Origin: Pandoraea anhela
GTDB taxonomy: Bacteria; Pseudomonadota; Gammaproteobacteria; Burkholderiales; Burkholderiaceae
NCBI RefSeq assembly: GCF_902459655.1
Contig: NZ_CABPSB010000005.1
Location: 124,001-188,000 of the forward strand
Length of the DNA stretch: 64,000 bases
Reading direction: 5' to 3'
In this document: positions 33,695-43,161 of the stretch, piece by piece
How the letters are laid out: each line of letters starts with the position of its first letter
Numbering within the stretch: the first letter of the stretch is position 1
Program-made: the position numbers and the translations under genes
The notes under the pieces: generated by a model
The model's input: the letters and a program-made list of their open reading frames with translations, nothing else
Told to the model about the DNA's origin: nothing
The model's database searches: none

Positions 33695-36600
33695 TTAACT
33701 TCCCTTGCCACCGCGCTGCCCCACCATGCGGTAGAGCACCGGCAACACCAGCAGCGTGAGCACCGTCGACGACAATATCCCGCCGATGACGACCGTCGCG
33801 AGCGGACGCTGCACCTCCGCCCCCGTGCCCGTGGCAATCGCCATCGGCACGAAGCCCAGCGACGCCACCAGCGCCGTCATCAGCACGGGACGCAAGCGCG
33901 TGAGCGCGCCTTCACGCACGGCCTCCGCCAGCGGACGCCCGTTCTCGCGCAAATTGCGGATAAAGGATATCAAGACCAGCCCGTTGAGCACGGCCACGCC
34001 TGAAAGCGCGATGAAACCGACGGCGGCCGTGATCGATAACGGGATGCCGCGCAGCCACAGGGCCACGAGGCCGCCGCACAGCGCGAACGGAATGCCGGTG
34101 AAGACGAGGAGCCCGTCGCGAACGTTGTTGAACATGGCGAAGAGCAGACCGAACACCAGCAGCAGCGCCACCGGCACGACGATCTTCAGGCGATTCGACG
34201 CCGACTGGAGCTGCTCGAACTGTCCGCCCCACGCGGTCCAGTAGCCCGGCGGCACGGCGACCGTCTCGATCTGCCTGCGGGCGTCCTCGACGAACGACCC
34301 CAGGTCGCGTCCGCGCACGTTCGCGCTCACCACCACGCGACGCTTGCCGTTTTCCCGGCTCACCTGATTCGGGCCGGGCGAGAGGTCGAGCGTCGCCACT
34401 TCGGATAACGGAATGAACGCCACGCGGGCGGCCATCGCTCCTGCCGCGGCACCTGCGGCCTGATTACCCGCGCCATCGCCTCGGGGCAATGCAATGGGCA
34501 GCCGACGGATCGCTTCGAGATCGCTGCGCAGCGCGTCGGGCATGCGCACGACGATGCTGAACCGGCGGTCGCCCTGAAACAGCGTGCCTGCGCTCTGGCC
34601 GCCCAAGGCGGCGGCGACGGTGTCCTGGACGTCGGCGGCGTTCACGCCGTAGCGGGCGATCTTCTCCCGGTCGACGTTGATGGTGAGCATCGGCAGCCCG
34701 GACGTCTGCTCGACTTTGACTTCGGTCGCGCCTTCGATCGATTGCAGACGCGCGCTGATACGACTGGCGACATCGTCCAGCACCGCCGTATCGTCGCCGA
34801 ACACCTTCACCGCGACATCGCTTCGAACGCCGGAGATCAACTCGTTGAAGCGCAACTGGATCGGTTGCGAAAACTCGTAGTTGCTGCCCGGAATCGATTG
34901 CGCGACGCGCGTCACTTCCTCGATGAGCTGTTCGCGCGATTTGCGCGGATCGGGCCATTCCGAAGTGGGCTTGAGCATGATGTAGCCGTCCGAGATGCTC
35001 GGCGGCATCGGATCGGACGCCACTTCGGCCGTGCCGGTACGTGCGAATACCCGCGACACCTCGGGCAACTGCGCGACGAGCGCCTTCTCCAGTTGCTGCT
35101 GCATCTCAACCGATTGCGTGAGGCTCGTGCCCGGAATGCGCATCGCTTGAATCGTCAGATCGCCTTCATTGAGACTCGGCATGAATTCGCTGCCCAGTCG
35201 CGTCGCCAGCCCGAACGTCAGCAGTACGGTCAGACAAGCCAACGCCACCACCGCACGACCGTGCGACAGCGCCCAGTCCAGCGCCGGTTCGTACACGCGC
35301 CGCGCGAGCGTCATCAGCCGGTTCTCCTTCTCCGACACCCGATTGCCGATGAACGCGGCGATCGCAGCGGGAATGAACGTGACCGACAGCACCATCGCGG
35401 CCGCCAGCGCCATGACCACGGTCATCGCCATCGGATGGAACATCTTGCCCTCCACACCGGTGAGCGCAAAGATCGGCAGATACACCACCATGATGATGGT
35501 CTGCCCGAACAGCAACGGTCGACGCGCCTCGCGAGCGGCCGCAAACACCTCCTTCAACCGCTCGCGCAACAAGAGCGGACGCCCCATCGCCTGCTGTGCG
35601 TGCGACAGACGACGCACGCAATTCTCGACGATCACGACGGCCCCGTCGACGATGATCCCAAAGTCGAGCGCGCCCAGACTCATCAGGTTCGCGCTGACGC
35701 GACCGGCAGCCATGCCGGTGAAAGTCATGAGCATCGCCAGCGGAATTACCATCGCGGTAATGAGTGCAGCGCGCAGATTGCCGAGGAAGAGAAAGAGAAT
35801 GGCAATAACGAGCGCCGCGCCTTCGAGCAGGTTCTTCTTGACGGTCGCGATCGCCTTGTCCACCAGCACCGTGCGGTCATATACGGGAATCGCGGAGACC
35901 CCCTCGGGCAGACGTTTGTTGATTTCGGCCATCTTCTCGGACACCGCGCGCGAGACGGTCCTGCTGTTCTCGCCGATCAGCATGAACACGGTGCCGAGCA
36001 CGACCTCCCGGCCATTCTCGGTCGCCGCGCCCGTGCGCAGTTCCTGCCCGATCGACACGTCGGCCACATCGCGCACACGCACGGGCACACCGCCCACGTT
36101 GTTGAGCACGACATTGCCGATATCGTCGGTGTTGCGCACCTGTGCAGGCACGCGGATCAGATACTGCTCACCGCGCCGTTCGATGTATCCCGCGCCGGCG
36201 TTGGCGTTGTTGCGCTCCAGCGCGCGCACCACATCGGCAAACGTGAGGCCGTAGGAGATGAGCCGCGCCGGATCCGGCGCCACCTGATACGCCTTGGCGA
36301 GCCCGCCGATGGTGTTGATTTCCGTCACCCCCGGCACGTTGCGCAATTGCGGTTTGATGATCCAGTCCTGAATTTCGCGCAGATCCGCCGACGTGTACGG
36401 CGTGCCGTCCGGCTTGCGCGCCTGTGACGTGGCCTCGACCGTCCAGAGAAAGATCTCCCCCAGCCCCGTCGAAATCGGCCCCATCTCGGGCGTGGTACCG
36501 GCCGGCAACTTTTCCTTTGCCTGGCCGATGCGCTCGTTCACGAGTTGCCGGGCGAAATAGATATCCGTGCCGTCCTTGAAAATGACGGTGACTTGCGAGA

Positions 36601-36868
36601 GGCCATATCGCGATATCGAGCGGGTCTGCTCCAGTCCGGGCAGGCCCGACATGGCTGTCTCGATGGGAAAGGTGACGCGTTGCTCCGCTTCGAGCGGCGA
36701 GTACCCCGGCACGTTGGTGTTGATCTGCACCTGAACGTTGGTGATGTCGGGAACGGCGTCGATCGACAGACGTTGATAGGAAAATACGCCGGCGGCGGCG
36801 ACCGCCAGCGTCACGATCAGCATGAGCCAGCGATGCCGTATGGAAAATTGAATGATGCGTTCGAACAT
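33695..36868 (-). CDS. czcA: CzcA-type heavy-metal RND efflux pump
   Basis: 1057-residue inner-membrane proton-driven pump of the HME-RND family. Helix 4 carries [15 protein letters not shown], the motif of the CzcA/HME1 group (Co, Zn, Cd), rather than the Cu/Ag CusA type; the acidic residues needed for proton translocation are present. The protein starts [18 protein letters not shown], usual for the family, and ends shortly after the last helix. It lies between czcB (18 bases upstream) and the response regulator gene (14 bases downstream). It exports divalent metals from the cytoplasm or periplasm through CzcC. Confidence 0.93.
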   Translation of the reverse strand: MFERIIQFSIRHRWLMLIVTLAVAAAGVFSYQRLSIDAVPDITNVQVQINTNVPGYSPLEAEQRVTFPIETAMSGLPGLEQTRSISRYGLSQVTVIFKDGTDIYFARQLVNERIGQAKEKLPAGTTPEMGPISTGLGEIFLWTVEATSQARKPDGTPYTSADLREIQDWIIKPQLRNVPGVTEINTIGGLAKAYQVAPDPARLISYGLTFADVVRALERNNANAGAGYIERRGEQYLIRVPAQVRNTDDIGNVVLNNVGGVPVRVRDVADVSIGQELRTGAATENGREVVLGTVFMLIGENSRTVSRAVSEKMAEINKRLPEGVSAIPVYDRTVLVDKAIATVKKNLLEGAALVIAILFLFLGNLRAALITAMVIPLAMLMTFTGMAAGRVSANLMSLGALDFGIIVDGAVVIVENCVRRLSHAQQAMGRPLLLRERLKEVFAAAREARRPLLFGQTIIMVVYLPIFALTGVEGKMFHPMAMTVVMALAAAMVLSVTFIPAAIAAFIGNRVSEKENRLMTLARRVYEPALDWALSHGRAVVALACLTVLLTFGLATRLGSEFMPSLNEGDLTIQAMRIPGTSLTQSVEMQQQLEKALVAQLPEVSRVFARTGTAEVASDPMPPSISDGYIMLKPTSEWPDPRKSREQLIEEVTRVAQSIPGSNYEFSQPIQLRFNELISGVRSDVAVKVFGDDTAVLDDVASRISARLQSIEGATEVKVEQTSGLPMLTINVDREKIARYGVNAADVQDTVAAALGGQSAGTLFQGDRRFSIVVRMPDALRSDLEAIRRLPIALPRGDGAGNQAAGAAAGAMAARVAFIPLSEVATLDLSPGPNQVSRENGKRRVVVSANVRGRDLGSFVEDARRQIETVAVPPGYWTAWGGQFEQLQSASNRLKIVVPVALLLVFGLLFAMFNNVRDGLLVFTGIPFALCGGLVALWLRGIPLSITAAVGFIALSGVAVLNGLVLISFIRNLRENGRPLAEAVREGALTRLRPVLMTALVASLGFVPMAIATGTGAEVQRPLATVVIGGILSSTVLTLLVLPVLYRMVGQRGGKGS

Positions 36869-36886
36869 GCGTTGCGTCCCCGTCTG

Positions 36887-38179
36887 TCAATGGTCATGTT
36901 CTGCGGTGCGCTTGCCCAGCTCCGCCTTGAGCAGGAAGCTGTTCGACGCAACGTAATCCGTGCCGGGCGAGAGCCCCTTGACGATCTCGACCGACGTGCC
37001 GTCGCGACGGCCGGTTTGCACCTTGGTCGCCACGAAGCCCTTGGGCGACTTCACGAACACGACGGTTTCGTTGTCGATGCTCTGTATGGCGTCGAGCGCG
37101 ACGGCCACCGGCACCGAGACCTCGCTGGTGCTCAGTGCAACGTTGACGAATACGCCGGGGCGCCACACGCCCTGCGGGTTGTTCAGCGTGACGCGTGCGA
37201 CCGCCGTACGTGTCTGCTCCCCGAGCAGCGAGCCGACATAAGCGACGCGCCCTGACGCTTTCGAGTCGAACGCCGTCGCCCGGACTTCGACCGGCGTGCC
37301 CACGCGCACCGCGCCGAGCCACTGCGCCGGCACGGCGATTTCCGCCCAGACGGCGTTCAGATCGGAAATCGTGAACAGATCGCTGGCCTCGGTCACGGCC
37401 TCGCCCAGCGCCACATGTTTCGCCACGACCGTGCCATCGAAAGGCGCTCTGAGCACGAACCGGTTCAACCCGTCTCCTCCCCCACCACCTCCCCCAGCCG
37501 TGCCGACATCGGCCCCCAGCGCGCTGAGCTTCTGGCGTGCGTTGCGCAACGCGATGTCCGCTTCGCGCAGCCCTTGTTGAGCCAGAAGGAAATCCTGCTC
37601 GGCCGAGATCTTGTCCTCCCAAAGCGATTTTTCTCGCTCGAACGTCTTGAGCGCCACCGCGCGGCGCTCCTGCGCCATGAGCCATTCGGCGCGTTGCTCG
37701 GAGACCTGCGTGCTGGAGATGACGGCGAGTACATCGCCGCGCCGGACCTGCTGACCGAGATCGACATTCACCCGTTCGACCACGCCGGCCACGCGCGGCA
37801 CGACATGCGCCGTCCTGTCCTCGTTAAAGCGCACTTCGCCGGGCAACTGGGTCGACTCGACGATTTGCGCCGCGCCTGCGGCTTTGATCTGGATGCCGGC
37901 AGCGGACTGCTGAGTGTCGCTGAGCGTGACGAGCCCCTCGTCTTCATGATCCTTGTCGTCAGCCTGAGCGGCGCCGGAGGCTTTTGCGTCGCTCGCGTTA
38001 CCGGCGTCTTTCTTGTCGTGCGCGTGCGGGTCGGCCGTGGCAGTCGATGACGAAGGCTGACTTGCGTTGCGCTCGGCGACCGCGCGCGCGGAACGGTCGA
38101 AGCCGAACAGGCCGATGGCCGCACTGGCGAGCAGCGCAACGACGGCGCCGGCGAATTGGAGTTGTCTGGTGCGTTGCAC
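36887..38179 (-). CDS. czcB: CzcB-type periplasmic adaptor (membrane fusion) protein
   Basis: 430 residues with an N-terminal membrane anchor/signal helix. A His/Asp-rich segment (DPHAHDKKDAG to DKDHEDEGLV, residues about 46-85) could bind metal ions. The rest is a HlyD-type adaptor: barrel-sandwich and helical hairpin from ESTQLPGEVRFNEDRTAHV, then beta-barrel domains ending in KRTAEHDH. It bridges CzcA and the outer-membrane channel. It starts 9 bases after the czcC stop. Confidence 0.92.
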   Translation of the reverse strand: MQRTRQLQFAGAVVALLASAAIGLFGFDRSARAVAERNASQPSSSTATADPHAHDKKDAGNASDAKASGAAQADDKDHEDEGLVTLSDTQQSAAGIQIKAAGAAQIVESTQLPGEVRFNEDRTAHVVPRVAGVVERVNVDLGQQVRRGDVLAVISSTQVSEQRAEWLMAQERRAVALKTFEREKSLWEDKISAEQDFLLAQQGLREADIALRNARQKLSALGADVGTAGGGGGGGDGLNRFVLRAPFDGTVVAKHVALGEAVTEASDLFTISDLNAVWAEIAVPAQWLGAVRVGTPVEVRATAFDSKASGRVAYVGSLLGEQTRTAVARVTLNNPQGVWRPGVFVNVALSTSEVSVPVAVALDAIQSIDNETVVFVKSPKGFVATKVQTGRRDGTSVEIVKGLSPGTDYVASNSFLLKAELGKRTAEHDH

Positions 38180-38188
38180 GATGGATCC

Positions 38189-39499
38189 TTACTTGGCGGA
38201 CGTTGGCGAAAGGTGTTCGGCGGACAGCAGTGCGACACCGTCGACCGCCCCGCCCACGGCGAGGCTCGCCGCAGCGTAGGCGGCGTAGGTGTTCGCCACG
38301 GATGTCATGTACTGCGAGCGCGCCTGCGATAACGTGCGCTGGGCGTCCAGCACATCGAGAAAGCCGAATTTGCCGAGCAGGAAGCCACGGCGGGTGGCGT
38401 CGTACGCGCGCTCGGCTTGCGGCAGGATGATGTCGCGCAGACGCACGGTGGCGTCGCGGGTGGCCGAGAACTCCGCGTAAGACGCCTGTAACAACGCCTG
38501 TTGTTGCTGACGCACGCCGTCGTACGCATCGCGCGCCATGTCGGCGCGTTGCGCCGCCTCCATCGCAGCGCCCCGACGCGTGTCGAAAACAGGCAGTGGA
38601 ATGGACAGGCCGACGACCGCCTGATTGTCGGTGCGCCCGTTGTCCGTCACCCGCTTCAGGCCGAGACTCACACTCACGTCGGGCACGCGTTGGGCACGTT
38701 CGAGCTTCGCCATCGCGTCGCGCCGGCCGATCTCCTCGTAAGCCGATTGCAATGCCGGTGTCGTCGGCAATGCCGCCACGAGCGACGACCAGCCCGGCAA
38801 CTGCGGCAGCGCGTCCAGATCGCCCGCGAGCTGTTGCGGCAAGTCCGTATCGGACACCCCGAGGACTTGCGAGAGCCGCCCGCGCGCGCGACTCTGCGCC
38901 GCCCGCGCCGATGCGACTTCGATCTGCGCGTTGTTCAGCGCGATCTGCGCGCGTCCCTCATCGACCGGAGAAATCTTTCCGGCTTGTACGCGTCGCTGCG
39001 TGGCCGTGTAGGTTTCCCGGGCGATGTCTTCCGTCTCACTGGCGAGCGCAACGAGCGCCGCCGCCGAAAGCGTTTCGAAGTAGCGTGTCACGACATCGCT
39101 GCGCACGCTCGTCTCGGCGGTCTGCGCGTCGAGCGCGGCGACGCGTTCGGCTGCCGCCCCCGCCTCGACCCGATAGCGACGCTTGCCGGCCAGCTCGATG
39201 GGCTGCGTCAGTTGAAATGTCGTCGTGCGCGACGCATTGCGGAAGTCTTCCTGCGACACGGAAAGTTCGGGATTCGGACGCGCCCCGGCCTGCATCAGCG
39301 CACCGGATTGCGCATCGATTTCGCGACGCGCGATGCGCAGCGTCGTATTGTTGTCGAGCGCCAGTTGCATGGCCTGCGCGAGCGTAAGCCCCGCGTTTGC
39401 ACCGGACGCCGTGGCATTGACGGAAAGTGATTGGGCATGGCCATTGCCCACCGCAGCCACGCCGATCGCGAGGCAGGTCGTGAGGATCAGGTTCTTCAT
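38189..39499 (-). CDS. czcC: CzcC-type outer-membrane efflux channel
   Basis: 436-residue TolC-like channel protein with a signal peptide (cleavage after GHA-Q). Two outer-membrane efflux domains with long coiled-coil-forming helices are visible (LAQAMQLALDNNTTLRIARRE; GKISPVDEGRAQIALNNAQ). No lipobox cysteine is seen after the signal, unlike many RND channels. It is the first gene of the czcCBA-regulator-kinase operon. Confidence 0.9.
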   Translation of the reverse strand: MKNLILTTCLAIGVAAVGNGHAQSLSVNATASGANAGLTLAQAMQLALDNNTTLRIARREIDAQSGALMQAGARPNPELSVSQEDFRNASRTTTFQLTQPIELAGKRRYRVEAGAAAERVAALDAQTAETSVRSDVVTRYFETLSAAALVALASETEDIARETYTATQRRVQAGKISPVDEGRAQIALNNAQIEVASARAAQSRARGRLSQVLGVSDTDLPQQLAGDLDALPQLPGWSSLVAALPTTPALQSAYEEIGRRDAMAKLERAQRVPDVSVSLGLKRVTDNGRTDNQAVVGLSIPLPVFDTRRGAAMEAAQRADMARDAYDGVRQQQQALLQASYAEFSATRDATVRLRDIILPQAERAYDATRRGFLLGKFGFLDVLDAQRTLSQARSQYMTSVANTYAAYAAASLAVGGAVDGVALLSAEHLSPTSAK

Positions 39500-39608
39500 G
39501 GGATCGACACAGGGACTCCCCCCGAGCGCTCGATGCCCGTGGCTGCGTGCCTGACAGGGGGAAAGTGCGGAAACGGCCCATGCTCGCGCACAAGCCGCGC
39601 GAATCGGA

Positions 39609-39950
39609 TCAGTTGGGCGCCGACCGTGGCGTGAGGCTCGGGTAGAGCGCGTCGGGCTGATCCATCAGTCCCTGACGACGCGCTTCGACAAGTTCCTGGT
39701 ACACCTGGTCGCGAGTCTTCACAGACGGTGACTGCGTCGCCTGAATCGCCTTCAGACTCGACGGCACCGGCACGCCTTGCGCGTGCGCCAGCGTGAGTTC
39801 CGCCACCACCGCCTCACGCGTGTCGGGACGGGATTCGTTCGCCGGTGCGAACGTGGTCGCCTCGTTACCGTAGAGATGGTCGGCGCGGGCCGCCGTGGAC
39901 ATGACGGCCATCAGGCCGAGAGCGGCGCAGAGCATAATGCGCTTTTGCAT
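39609..39950 (-). CDS. DUF4148-family secreted small protein
   Basis: 113 residues: a signal peptide to about residue 23 (ARA-DHLYG) and a short DUF4148 domain with TRDQVYQELVEARRQGLM. The family is common in Burkholderia relatives and has no known function; it is usually exported. AAAGGGG precedes the ATG at 39950. It lies 109 bases upstream of czcC on the same strand and could be cotranscribed, which would link it with the metal response, but that is inference. Confidence 0.88.
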   Translation of the reverse strand: MQKRIMLCAALGLMAVMSTAARADHLYGNEATTFAPANESRPDTREAVVAELTLAHAQGVPVPSSLKAIQATQSPSVKTRDQVYQELVEARRQGLMDQPDALYPSLTPRSAPN

Positions 39951-40067
39951 GGTAGTACCCCTTTTGCTTGGCTAGGAAAGGCAGGTCATCGAAGCCTGTT
40001 GGGTACCCATCGTATGCAGCGCGCGCCCACACCAACATGAAACGCGGATTACATTTTTGTCATGCGA

Positions 40068-40102
40068 CGAAGGCCCGCATCCGTGACGAATGCAGGCCTT
40101 CG
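40068..40102. terminator. Hairpin downstream of the ABC importer operon
   Basis: CGAAGGCC at 40068-40075 pairs with GGCCTTCG at 40095-40102, with an additional GCAT/ATGC pairing inside the loop. It lies between the importer operon and the DUF4148 gene. No T run is seen, so it may be a weak terminator. Confidence 0.4.
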
Positions 40103-40108
40103 CTCGTG

Positions 40109-40177
40109 GTAGTCGCTGTGGTAGTCGCCGCAGTAGTCGCTATGTTAGCGATGTGTTAGCGATGTGGTAGCGATGTG
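40109..40177. repeat. Two adjacent tandem repeats (12-bp x3, 11-bp x3)
   Basis: Three GTAGTCGCNNNN units of 12 bases at 40109-40144, followed by three TTAGCGATGTG-like units of 11 bases at 40145-40177. They lie about 40 bases past the permease stop codon, in non-coding DNA. Confidence 0.85.
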
Positions 40178-40216
40178 TTGAGGAGCTGGTGCCGATGTCG
40201 CCCATCGCGGCGACGC

Positions 40217-41173
40217 CTACTCTCCTTTCGGTGCCGCCTTCACGCGGCTGACCAACTGCGTCGGGCTCACGAATTGCAGCGCAATGAGCACCCAGAGCAG
40301 CGTGATCGCCATGTAGATCATGGCCATCGCGTCGATGGATTGCGGGGCGCGCACGCCGGTAGAGAACACGGCGTAGTACAACGCCACCACCAGCGTCTGC
40401 GTGTCGGGGCCCGCGGTGAAAAAGGTCAGCTCGAACATGCCGATCGTGCGCACCAGCACCAGCAGGCCCGCAGCGAGAATGCCCGGCACCAGCAGCGGCA
40501 GCAACACGTAGCGGAAGTACTTCAGCGTGTTCGCCCCGAAGATGCGCGCCGCCGATTCGAGATTCGGATCGATCTGCTCGATGAACGGAGTCATCACCAG
40601 AATCACGAACGGCAACGACGGCACGAGGTTCGCGAGAATCACGCCCGCGAGCGTGCCGCCCAAGCCGACCTTGTAGAGCACTGTCGCCATCGGAATGCCG
40701 TACGTTACCGGCGGCACCATCAACGGCAGCAGAAACACCAGCATCGCGAGTTTCTTGCCGGGAAACTGCGCTCGCGCCAGCGCGTACGCCGCCGGCACGC
40801 CCAACGCGATCGACAGCAGCACGACCGCGCCCACGACTTCGACCGTGACCCACAACACGTCGGCCAGTTGAAAATCGCGCCATGCCTGCGCGTACCAATG
40901 CAACGTGAAACCCTCGGGCAGCGGCGTGCCGAACCAGCGCGTGGCAAACGAGTTCATCGTGACGGTGGCGATCATCAGCGCCACGTTCACGAGGAAGAAA
41001 ATCATCGCGCCCCACACCAGCGCTCGCCACAAGCGGGAGCCGGGCCCCTCCCGACGCCTCTTGCGCCGGGTTTCGGGGGCGATAGCCGACGCACTCCCGG
41101 ACGCCTGCGTTGCCATGAATCCTCCGTCTTGCGCGGCCATCGTGCCGGCAGGATGCTTGTCTGCGCCGCTCAT
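40217..41173 (-). CDS. ABC importer permease 2 (Fe3+/polyamine type)
   Basis: 318-residue PotC/ThiP-like permease. About six helices follow a basic, low-complexity N terminus (residues 1-45). The EAA loop region reads PNLESAARIFGANTLKYFRYVLLPLLVPG. The ATG at 41173 overlaps the stop of permease 1 (ATGA). The substrate is not visible; the shared operator motif with hexarate genes suggests an organic acid as one possibility. Confidence 0.88.
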   Translation of the reverse strand: MSGADKHPAGTMAAQDGGFMATQASGSASAIAPETRRKRRREGPGSRLWRALVWGAMIFFLVNVALMIATVTMNSFATRWFGTPLPEGFTLHWYAQAWRDFQLADVLWVTVEVVGAVVLLSIALGVPAAYALARAQFPGKKLAMLVFLLPLMVPPVTYGIPMATVLYKVGLGGTLAGVILANLVPSLPFVILVMTPFIEQIDPNLESAARIFGANTLKYFRYVLLPLLVPGILAAGLLVLVRTIGMFELTFFTAGPDTQTLVVALYYAVFSTGVRAPQSIDAMAMIYMAITLLWVLIALQFVSPTQLVSRVKAAPKGE

Positions 41174-42060
41174 CCCTTGCCTCCCGTGGTCGGACCGCGA
41201 TAGAAGGCCCGGCGCGCACCGAGCATGCCCGCCACGATCAGCAACTGTACGAAGCCCATCACGATCGCCACGCAGGACGCGAGCGAATAGTCGTAACTCT
41301 CGAACGCCGCCTCGTACGCCGCAATCGACACCACGCGCGTGGCCCCTGCGGGCACACCGAGCAGCACTGCCGAGGGGAATACCGAGAACGCCTGCACGAA
41401 CGACAGGCACGCCGCCATCGTCAATCCCGGCACCAGCAGCGGCAGATAGATCAGACGGAACTGCTGCCACGGTCCGGCGCCCAGCGTGCCGGCGGCGCGG
41501 GCGAGCGTCGGATCGATGCCCGTCACGTACGACAGGATCAGCAGGAACGCGAACGGAAAGCCCGAGATCACCAGCGAGATCAGCACGCCCCAGTAGTTGT
41601 GCGTCAAACGCACTTCCTCGTGATACAGCCCGAGCGCTTGCAAGGCTTGCGGGAACCAGCCGTTCGGACCGTAGTACGTCAGCATGCCGTCGGCGATCAG
41701 CACCGTGCCGAGCGTGACCGGCACCACCAGCAGCATCGTCACGAACTTCGACGCACCCGTGCTCCTGCGCAACGCGAACGCCGCCGGGATCGACGCGCCC
41801 ACGTTGATCAGCGTCGCAGGTACGGCGAGCTTGAGCGTGATGAGCACCGTCGGCCAGAGTGTCGGCTCGGTGAAGAACTTCAGGTAGTTCGCGAAGACAC
41901 CGCCGCCCTCCATCGGCTGGAACGACAGGAACAGCCCGTACGCGAACGGATAAACGAACATCGCGACCAGACACACGAGCGCCGGCGCGATGAGCCAGCC
42001 GCGCCCGTCGTAACGTGTGGCAGGCGTCATGTCGAGCGACGCCGGGGCAGCGGCGCTCAT
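41170..42060 (-). CDS. ABC importer permease 1 (Fe3+/polyamine type)
   Basis: 296-residue PotB-like permease with six predicted helices. Recognisable segments are ALVCLVAMFVYPFAYGLFLSF and the EAA loop PTLARAAGTLGAGPWQQFRLIYLPLLVPG. Its start overlaps the stop of the ATPase gene, and its stop overlaps permease 2, so all three are translationally coupled. Confidence 0.88.
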   Translation of the reverse strand: MSAAAPASLDMTPATRYDGRGWLIAPALVCLVAMFVYPFAYGLFLSFQPMEGGGVFANYLKFFTEPTLWPTVLITLKLAVPATLINVGASIPAAFALRRSTGASKFVTMLLVVPVTLGTVLIADGMLTYYGPNGWFPQALQALGLYHEEVRLTHNYWGVLISLVISGFPFAFLLILSYVTGIDPTLARAAGTLGAGPWQQFRLIYLPLLVPGLTMAACLSFVQAFSVFPSAVLLGVPAGATRVVSIAAYEAAFESYDYSLASCVAIVMGFVQLLIVAGMLGARRAFYRGPTTGGKG

Positions 42061-43151
42061 GCGCGCTCTCCGGCGTAGACGAGCGTACGCTCAACCGGCA
42101 CGCGCAGCGGCACACGCTCGCCGACGGCGTAATCGCCCGGCAGCCGCGCATACAGGGGCCCGAACGGCGACGCCACCCGCAACAGCGAGTCGCGGCCGCC
42201 GTACTCGACCGTCTCTACGACCGCCTCGAAGGCGTTGTCGTTGGCGGCGGGCGCGCGCTCGAAATCGTCCGGACGAATCGCGACGCTCACCTTGCCTTCG
42301 ACGTTGCCGCCTGCCGCCGGCGGCTCCATGAGTACGCCATCGAACGAAGCGCCGCCGCACGACACGCGCGCACGCTCGCCCTGCGCCGACATGATGGAGA
42401 CGTCGAGCACGTTGCGATACCCCATGAAGCGCGCGACATGCAGATTGCGCGGACGTCCGTACACCTCGCGCGGCGCACCGATCTGCTGCACCACGCCCTC
42501 TTTCATGACCACGATGCGATCGGCCATCGACAACGCCTCGTCCTGATCGTGCGTGACATAGATCGTCGCGCGATCGAGCTTGCCGTGAATGCGACGGATT
42601 TCCGCGCGCATCTCGATACGCAGCTTCGCATCGAGGTTCGACAACGGTTCGTCCATGAGCACAACCGGCGGTTCAATCACGATGGCGCGCGCAATCGCAA
42701 CACGCTGCTGCTGACCGCCCGACAACTGCCCCGGCAACTTGCGCTCGTGGCCCACGAGTTGCACGAGTTGCAGCGCTTCGCGGGCGCGCTTGTCGATTTC
42801 GGCGCGCGACACGCCGCGCATGCGAAGCCCGAAACCGACGTTGTCGAGCACGCTCATGTGCGGGAACAGCGCGTAGTTCTGGAACACCATGCCGAAGCCG
42901 CGCTTCTCGCTCGGCAGCACATCGATGCGCGTGTCGTCGAGCCAGATCGCGCCGCCCGTGAGCGGCGTGAGTCCGGCAATACAGTTGAGCGCTGTCGATT
43001 TGCCGCATCCCGACGGCCCGAGCAAGGCGATGAACTCGCCGCGCTCGATGCTCAGGTCGAGGCCATTGAGCGCAGCCACGGACTGTCCCTCGGCGTTGGT
43101 GAAGCTGCGCGCCACGTGATCCAGACGCAGTTGCTGAAAGTTGTGCTTCAT
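42057..43151 (-). CDS. ABC importer ATP-binding protein (PotA/FbpC type)
   Basis: 364 residues. ATPase motifs are intact: Walker A GPSGCGKS, Q-loop FQNYALFPH, signature LSGGQQQR, Walker B VVLMDEPLSNLD, and THDQ switch. The C-terminal ~100 residues form a TOBE-like regulatory domain. The ATG at 43151 begins MKHNFQQLRLDHV; a longer frame to 43244 encodes basic, unlikely sequence. Confidence 0.92.
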   Translation of the reverse strand: MKHNFQQLRLDHVARSFTNAEGQSVAALNGLDLSIERGEFIALLGPSGCGKSTALNCIAGLTPLTGGAIWLDDTRIDVLPSEKRGFGMVFQNYALFPHMSVLDNVGFGLRMRGVSRAEIDKRAREALQLVQLVGHERKLPGQLSGGQQQRVAIARAIVIEPPVVLMDEPLSNLDAKLRIEMRAEIRRIHGKLDRATIYVTHDQDEALSMADRIVVMKEGVVQQIGAPREVYGRPRNLHVARFMGYRNVLDVSIMSAQGERARVSCGGASFDGVLMEPPAAGGNVEGKVSVAIRPDDFERAPAANDNAFEAVVETVEYGGRDSLLRVASPFGPLYARLPGDYAVGERVPLRVPVERTLVYAGERA

Positions 43152-43161
43152 GACGAAACCC

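Noticed and set aside
40109-40177. Possible CRISPR array
   Set aside because: Units are 11-12 bases without unique spacers; simple tandem repeats.
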